Source of the DNA: Streptomyces sp. NBC_01214
GTDB taxonomy: Bacteria; Actinomycetota; Actinomycetes; Streptomycetales; Streptomycetaceae
DNA length: 64,000 bases
Direction: 5' to 3'
Assembly (NCBI RefSeq): GCF_026340975.1
Contig: NZ_JAPEOS010000003.1
Span: forward strand, 1,364,001 to 1,428,000
The translations under genes were made by a program, and so were the position numbers. Below are positions 59,559-64,000 of the stretch, one piece after another; the stretch's first letter is position 1, and the number at the start of each line of letters is the position of its first letter. Under the pieces are notes generated by a model. That model did no database searches. It saw nothing but the letters and a program-made list of their open reading frames with translations, and had not been told where the DNA came from.

Positions 59559-61423
59559 GCACCGAACTGCCGCCCGTCGCCCCCGAGGTGCTCGCCGAAG
59601 CCGTCGAGAACCTCACGCCCCGCCTGCGCAAGAAGCTGGACGCCGCCACCGAGGGCTGCGCGGCGAGCGCCGTCCTCGCGGCCGACGGCACCGTAACCCT
59701 CCGTTTCGGCGAGGACGCCCTCGTCACCCTGAGCCCAGGCCCGGTGGGCACGATCACCACGGCGGACCAGGCCACGTGCAGCTGCCTGTTGGCACCCCGC
59801 TGCCTGCACCGGGCCGCCGCCCTGGGCGCGGCCCCGCTCGCGGACACCCCGCCGGAGCCGGTCGCGACGGCCGAGCCCGCCGGGGCCGTCGAGCCCGCCG
59901 CGCCCGCCGGGGCCGCGGAACCCGTCGCGTCCGTCGCGTCCCTCGAGCCCATGGGGACCGCCGAGCCCGCTCCGGTCCTCACGCCGGCCCAACTGCGTGC
60001 CGCCGGCGCCCTCTGGCACGTGGCTGCCGAAGCCCTCGCCGCCGGGGTCACCGCCGGGGGAGCGGTGGTCCAGGCCGAGCTGCTGCGCGCCGCCCACACC
60101 GCCCGCCTCGCCGGGCTGCCACGTGCCGAGGCGGCCGCCCTGAGGGTCGTGCGCGGCCTGCGCGCCGCCCGCGAACGCCGGGCCGGCCAGCGGCTCGGCG
60201 ACCTCACCGGGGCCTTCCGCGAGCTCCTCCACACCGCCGGGATGCTGGCCTCCGGCTCGGCCGACCCCGCGCTGACCGGCACCACCCGCCGAGCCTACGC
60301 GCCCGGCGGCAGTCTCCAGGTGCACGGCCTGTGCCGGGAACCCGTGCTCTCCGCCACCGGCTACGGCGGAGTGGTCACCCACCTGCTGTCCCCGGACGGC
60401 ACCCCCTACTCGGTCTCCGACGTCCGACCCGGCGGCCTGGCCCGCGCCCGCGGCGCCGGCTCGGCCTCGGTGGCGCTCGGCGGCGCCACCCTCGACCATG
60501 CCGGCCTCGCCCGCGGTGGCCTGCGCATCGTCGGCGCGACCGTCTCCGCGGAAGGCCGGCTCGGCGCCGGACGCGGGGTCAGGGCGACCCCGCTGCCGGG
60601 GACCGCCTGGACCGAAGGGCCCGCCGCGCCGCTCTTCGCCCGGCCGGCCGCCGAGGCCGTCGCCGAGCTGCTCGCCGCCCCGGACGCGGCCGAGTCCGCG
60701 CTGCTCGGCTGCGACGTCACCGTCGTCGGCGCGGCCGGCGAACACCTCCTCGTGCGCGAGACGCGCCCGGACGCGCCCCTGCTGCGGCTGCTGCCCGCGC
60801 ATCCGCACCCGGAGCTCGCGCACACGGAGAACCTGCGTCGCATCGCCTCGTACCCCGGGCTGGTGCTGCGCGTCCTGGGCCGCCCCGACCTGGACCGCAC
60901 CGCCACGTTGCGCCCCCTGGCGGTGGGCCCGGTGCCGGGCGCGGAGCACACGCTGCGGCTGCCCGAGGAATGGCTGGGCCGGGCCGACCTCGGCTACGAC
61001 CGCCTCCAGGGCGCGCACTTCCCGCAGGGGGACGCCGCCCCCGTACCGCTCCCGGCAGCCGAGGGCCCGGACCCGCTGGCCGACTCCCCGCTGTGGCGGG
61101 TGCGCCGCCTGCTGGAGACCGGGGTCGCCGGTGGCCGCCGCGCCGTCGCCGAGGCGGCCCGCGGCACGGAGTCCCTGGCCGCCGCCTCGTACGGCCCGCT
61201 GCGCCGGGCCGGGCTCACCGGGGCGGCGGACCTGGCCGCCGCGCTGGCCGCCGAGGCCGACCGCCGTCCCCGCAACGCCTTCGGCCGGCTGGCCGACCCC
61301 TCGCCCGACGGCTACGCCTGGGCCTGGCTGGCCGCGGCCACCCACCTGGCGGCGGCGGAACGCTGCTTGATCGCCGCGTCCTGGGCGGCGACGCCGAACG
61401 CCGCCCCGGTCAGCGGGCGCTGA
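59555..61423 (+). CDS. SWIM zinc-finger protein (YehQ-like)
   Basis: 622 residues from TTG 59555 (TTGA overlap with the VWA gene; GGAGAG seven bases upstream), giving STELPPVAPEVLAEAVENLT. The SWIM motif CxCx5CxH is C75-S-C77 ... C83-L-H85. An Ala/Glu/Pro-rich spacer follows (about 95-145, EPAGAVEPAAPAGAAEP). The rest is a long alpha/beta body with no known domain (LTGAFRELLHTAGMLASG; LRLPEEWLGRADLGYDRLQGAHF). SWIM fingers bind DNA or proteins. It would be the target-recognition arm of the MoxR/VWA set, if the machine acts on nucleic acid; that is inference. The 3' end overlaps the converging MarR gene by 14 bp. Confidence 0.87.
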   Translation: MSTELPPVAPEVLAEAVENLTPRLRKKLDAATEGCAASAVLAADGTVTLRFGEDALVTLSPGPVGTITTADQATCSCLLAPRCLHRAAALGAAPLADTPPEPVATAEPAGAVEPAAPAGAAEPVASVASLEPMGTAEPAPVLTPAQLRAAGALWHVAAEALAAGVTAGGAVVQAELLRAAHTARLAGLPRAEAAALRVVRGLRAARERRAGQRLGDLTGAFRELLHTAGMLASGSADPALTGTTRRAYAPGGSLQVHGLCREPVLSATGYGGVVTHLLSPDGTPYSVSDVRPGGLARARGAGSASVALGGATLDHAGLARGGLRIVGATVSAEGRLGAGRGVRATPLPGTAWTEGPAAPLFARPAAEAVAELLAAPDAAESALLGCDVTVVGAAGEHLLVRETRPDAPLLRLLPAHPHPELAHTENLRRIASYPGLVLRVLGRPDLDRTATLRPLAVGPVPGAEHTLRLPEEWLGRADLGYDRLQGAHFPQGDAAPVPLPAAEGPDPLADSPLWRVRRLLETGVAGGRRAVAEAARGTESLAAASYGPLRRAGLTGAADLAAALAAEADRRPRNAFGRLADPSPDGYAWAWLAAATHLAAAERCLIAASWAATPNAAPVSGR

Positions 61424-61865
61424 CGGCCGGGGTCAGCTTGCGGGCCAGGAGGTCCAGGGCCGCCGTGACCTCGCGGACGGTGTCCGGGTCCGGGGCGCTC
61501 CCGTCGGGACCGGTCAGCGCCGCGGCAAGGGCGTCGTCGATGGTGGTGGCCCGGACCTCGGCGACCCGGGCGGAGGGTTCGGCGGCGGGCCGGATGAGCC
61601 GGCGGCGCCGGTCGGCCGGGTCGGGCTCCGTGTCGACCGAGCCCGCCCGCTCCAACCGGGCGACGGCCGTGGAGACCTGACTCTGTGGCAGGCCCGTCCG
61701 CGCGGCGATCTCGCCGACCGTGGTCCCGGGGTGGGAGACGACGTCGCCGAGGACGACGACCACCGAGCGGACCGATCCCGGCGGTCCCGCCTCGGGCTGG
61801 GGCATCGCCTGTTCGCCGATCTTCATGAGGGTGCGCCCCAGGAGGAACGCTTCGACTCCGTTCAT
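61410..61865 (-). CDS. MarR-family regulator
   Basis: 151 residues from ATG 61865; an in-frame ATG at 61895 lies between the operators and is less likely. The HTH is about 45-75 (TTVGEIAARTGLPQSQVSTAVARLERAGSV) and the wing follows (DTEPDPADRRRRLI). The N-terminal helix MNGVEAFLLGRTLMKIGEQ supports dimerisation. It is divergent from an alpha/beta hydrolase across two palindromes, and would repress both itself and the hydrolase. Confidence 0.88.
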   Translation of the reverse strand: MNGVEAFLLGRTLMKIGEQAMPQPEAGPPGSVRSVVVVLGDVVSHPGTTVGEIAARTGLPQSQVSTAVARLERAGSVDTEPDPADRRRRLIRPAAEPSARVAEVRATTIDDALAAALTGPDGSAPDPDTVREVTAALDLLARKLTPAVSAR

Positions 61866-61879
61866 GAGCAGCAGGGTAC

Positions 61880-61919
61880 ATCTAAATAGATACATCCATC
61901 TTGATGCATCTATTTAGAT
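61880..61919. promoter_or_regulatory. Two MarR-type palindromes between divergent genes
   Basis: ATCTAAATAGAT (61880-61891) and ATCTATTTAGAT (61908-61919): each has ATCTA/TAGAT arms and together they form a larger inverted repeat. Centres are 28 bp apart. They are AT-rich against a very GC-rich background. Confidence 0.7.
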
Positions 61920-61979
61920 GGATTACTGTCGTGTCGTCAGCCGGAAGGACCGATGACACCTCAGCAAGGGGGACTCGCC

Positions 61980-62843
61980 ATGCCCACGACCGCCACCGCC
62001 GCCACCACCGCTGTCACCCGCACCCTCGCCGTCCCGGGCGCCACCCTCCACTTCCGGGTGGAGGGGAGCGGCCCCGTCCTCCTCCTCTCCCAGAGCGGCG
62101 AGGGCGACGCGGACCGCACGGTCGACCTCGTCCCGCACCTGGCCGACAGCTTCACGGTCGTCACGTACGACCGCCGCGGCCTGTCGCGCAGCACCCTCCA
62201 CGACCCCGCCGGGCCCGTCACCATGGCCGAACACGCCGACGACGTCGCCCGGCTGCTCGCCGAGGTCACCGACGGGCCGGCGCTGATGGCCGGGTTCAGC
62301 ATGGGCGCCGCGATCGGCCTCCAGGCCGTGGTCCGCCACCCGGGCCTGCTGGGCACCCTGATCGCACACGAGCCCGTGATGCCGAACCTGCTGGCCGGGG
62401 CGGACCGCGCGGAGCACATCGCCGAACTGACGGCCATCCAGGACGTCTACGCGGCCGGGGGCCTGCCGGCGGCGTTCCCGGCGATCGCCCGCCACCTGGG
62501 CATCGACCCCGCGCACGACGAGACCGAGGGCGGCCTCATCCCCCAGCCGCTGACCCCGCGCCGACGGGCCAACTTCGGCTTCTTCATCGGAACGGAGTTC
62601 ACGGCCGTCACCACGGACGCCCTGGACCCGGCGGAGCCGGTACGGGCCGCGGCGCGTGCCGGTACGAGGATCGTCGCGGCGACGGGACGGACGACCCGGC
62701 GGACGGTCCACACCTACCGCTGCGCGCTGGCGCTGGCGGCGCGGCTGGGCGTGGAACCGGTCGAGTTCCCCGGCGGTCACAACGGGAACACCGCGTTCCC
62801 CCGGGCGACGGCGCAGACGCTGAAGACGCTCCTCGGCCAGTGA
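61980..62843 (+). CDS. Alpha/beta hydrolase
   Basis: 287 residues from ATG 61980 (AAGGGGGA upstream); ATG 61953 with GGAAGGA is an alternative. The fold shows VLLLSQSGEGDA at the oxyanion turn (in place of the usual HG), TYDRRGLSRS, the nucleophile elbow AGFSMGAA with Ser near residue 106, and FPGGHNG near the end with the catalytic His. Cytoplasmic. It is controlled by the divergent MarR protein, so it probably acts on a small aromatic ester, lactone or quinone that is also the inducer. Specific substrate unknown. Confidence 0.88.
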   Translation: MPTTATAATTAVTRTLAVPGATLHFRVEGSGPVLLLSQSGEGDADRTVDLVPHLADSFTVVTYDRRGLSRSTLHDPAGPVTMAEHADDVARLLAEVTDGPALMAGFSMGAAIGLQAVVRHPGLLGTLIAHEPVMPNLLAGADRAEHIAELTAIQDVYAAGGLPAAFPAIARHLGIDPAHDETEGGLIPQPLTPRRRANFGFFIGTEFTAVTTDALDPAEPVRAAARAGTRIVAATGRTTRRTVHTYRCALALAARLGVEPVEFPGGHNGNTAFPRATAQTLKTLLGQ

Positions 62844-62877
62844 TCTCCTCCAGGGCCTGCGCGGTGCCGGTCGGCGG

Positions 62878-63177
62878 CTACTCCGAGCGCAACCAGGCCC
62901 GCAACACGCCGAGGTCGGCCTCCGTCAGCCCCCGCCCCGGATCGACCCGGTGCAGGAGCGCCCGGCCCGGGTGCCGGTCGGCCATCCAGGCCCGGTCGGC
63001 GCCGGTGATCTCGTCGTCGACCCAGATGAAGGGCCGCCCGGCGGCGTGGTCGAGGAGCGCGGGGGCCTTCCAGTGGATCCCGCCCCGCCCGTCCTCCTCG
63101 GACGGCTCCGGCCAGACCACCATGGGCAGCTCCGGCAAGCCGAGCCGGGGCGCGACGCACTCGTTGGCCTCCGTCAT
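62878..63177 (-). pseudogene. 5'-truncated HAD-like gene
   Basis: The surviving 99 codons match the back half of a common Streptomyces HAD-domain protein: EANECVAPRLGLPELPMVVWP (normally preceded by a TTWE-like context), then GIHWKAPALLDHAAGRPFIWVDDEIT and DPGRGLTEADLGVLRAWL. The front, with the DVDG nucleophile motif, is missing; upstream sequence is unrelated. The break lies near 63175, beside an inverted repeat CTCCGAA/TTCGGAG (63182-63214) and next to lower-GC genes. It was probably cut by a rearrangement or element insertion. Confidence 0.7.
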
Positions 63178-63310
63178 CCTTCTCCGAACTAACCGGCTTG
63201 AGCCATCTTCGGAGCCGCACCTCGGCCGCAACGCGCCGGGATGCGTCGGCCTCCATCGGCCCATAACGTGGGCATAGGGTCACTGATGTCAGTTGGTCGG
63301 AGGTGACCAG

Positions 63311-63868
63311 GTGTCGATCGCAGACCGTCGAGAACTCGCCATTCGCGTGCAGCGCCTCCGTGGACTCATGTACGACATCGTCAAAGAGCAGGGCCCGCTC
63401 GTCCCTGAACCGCTCCGAGAAGGCTTTCAGACCGCGCTGATGCAGCTTGACGAGCGCGGCGCCTACAGCGAAGTGACCAACGCCCTACGCCTTAACGAGG
63501 GTGGCGAACGTGTTCAGCAGCTAGAGGCTGGCCTGAATCGTGTGGGGCTGCTCGGGCAGAGCCTCCAGCTGAAGCTCAGGGTCGTCGACTGGGCCGCCGC
63601 TCACGCCTATGGAGCCTGGGAACTTGCTCGTGAAGCTGGTCCGCCGACGGGGCCCGATCTGGATGACGATCCGACCTTCAACGCTACAAATCCGCCCGAC
63701 GATCCAGATCCACAACGCCGCGCCCTCTGGCGGCGAGCTCGCAAACAGCTGGCCAAGCTACTCAAGACCATCGACGACTTCTTCGAGAGTCTGATCAGCG
63801 CGATCCCCACTGTTGGAGAGGCCATCCTCGAGATCAAGAAGGCCCTGGAAGCAGTCCTAGACCGGTAG
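63311..63868 (+). CDS. Hypothetical protein at the edge of an accessory segment
   Basis: 185 residues from GTG 63311 (GGAGGTGA upstream). Helical throughout: RELAIRVQRLRGLMYDIVKE, ERVQQLEAGLNRVGLLGQSL, then an acidic Asp/Pro linker (DLDDDPTFNATNPPDDPDP) and a C-terminal hydrophobic helix (TIDDFFESLISAIPTVGEAI). Codon use is clearly less GC3-biased than in the genes before it, which suggests recent transfer. No family recognised; the N-terminal part resembles coiled-coil sensor/adaptor helices in general only. Confidence 0.75.
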   Translation: MSIADRRELAIRVQRLRGLMYDIVKEQGPLVPEPLREGFQTALMQLDERGAYSEVTNALRLNEGGERVQQLEAGLNRVGLLGQSLQLKLRVVDWAAAHAYGAWELAREAGPPTGPDLDDDPTFNATNPPDDPDPQRRALWRRARKQLAKLLKTIDDFFESLISAIPTVGEAILEIKKALEAVLDR

Positions 63869-63885
63869 AGACCGGGGAGGGCAAA

Positions 63886-64000
63886 TTGCCAGACGACTCG
63901 ACGGACGACGCGGGTAACCCACTGGCCTCGCTCTCTGTCCGCCTCACGACTGAAGTGCGGCGCTTCTTCGCCTCGCCCGCACGACGAGATGCGACGGCAC
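63886..64000 (+). CDS. Start of a further gene (cut by window)
   Basis: TTG 63886, with GGGGAGGG eight bases upstream, opens PDDSTDDAGNPLASLSVRLT and then TEVRRFFASPARRDATA, running off the right edge. It is 17 bp after the previous stop, the same strand and the same weaker codon bias, so an operon is likely. Function cannot be told from 38 residues. Confidence 0.5.
   Translation, partial: MPDDSTDDAGNPLASLSVRLTTEVRRFFASPARRDATA

Noticed and set aside
1..64000. tRNA, rRNA, transposase or integrase genes
   Set aside because: None seen by reading; no CCA-ended cloverleaf-like stretch or DDE/tyrosine recombinase motif was noticed. A tRNAscan or Infernal run would settle it.

Overview
This is about 64 kb of very GC-rich actinobacterial chromosome, almost certainly Streptomyces. 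Pointers are the strong G/C bias at third codon positions, many GTG and TTG starts, ATGA/GTGA/TTGA gene overlaps, an F420-type LLM oxidoreductase, a SARP-type giant regulator, a zinc-free L31/L33 cluster behind a Zur-like box, a TTA codon in a secreted-enzyme gene, and Streptomyces-typical small families. No tRNA, rRNA, CRISPR array or transposase was seen.

Layout. 3-1211: 3' part of an IucA/IucC siderophore synthetase. 1212-1962: mostly non-coding, with repeats and possible gene debris. 1963-6929: small proteins, an amidohydrolase, an NmrA-type reductase with a membrane protein, a MarR repressor with matching operator-like boxes, and a GntR/UTRA regulator. 7296-10150: osmoprotectant ABC importer whose permease and binding protein are fused. 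10269-14607: MMPL exporter divergent from a NarL-type two-component pair. 14751-21612: small Cys protein, hemerythrin protein, LLM oxidoreductase, SARP/ATPase/TPR regulator, FAD monooxygenase. 21780-24695: secreted GH31 enzyme with a TTA codon. 24696-30666: frameshifted DUF6817 gene, LysR, TetR-MFS operon, quinone-type reductase, GlxA-type AraC regulator. 30699-32281: rpmG-rpmE2-CobW zinc-starvation operon. 32391-35885: TetR/MFS drug exporter and an HTH-TPR regulator. 36024-47782: M64 peptidase, VWA protein, assorted enzymes, ankyrin/beta-propeller pair, HNH lipoprotein.

47985-61423 is the most unusual part: a five-gene block of a DUF4132 protein, a 1,642-residue protein of unknown family, a MoxR-type AAA+ ATPase, a DUF5682-VWA fusion and a SWIM zinc-finger protein. 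The parts match the Escherichia coli yehI/yehL/yehM/yehP/yehQ set. Here yehM and yehP equivalents are fused, and an extra giant gene is present. The first gene is preceded by a site that fits exactly the RecA-independent DNA-damage promoter consensus used by PafBC (TTGTCRGTG-N8-TANNNT). A near-match with one base changed precedes the separate VWA gene at 37512. I infer a DNA-damage-induced AAA+/VWA machine; its job is unknown.

61410-64000: a MarR/hydrolase divergent pair with twin palindromes, a 5'-truncated HAD-like gene, then a change to less biased, lower-GC genes of unknown function, which looks like the edge of an accessory segment.
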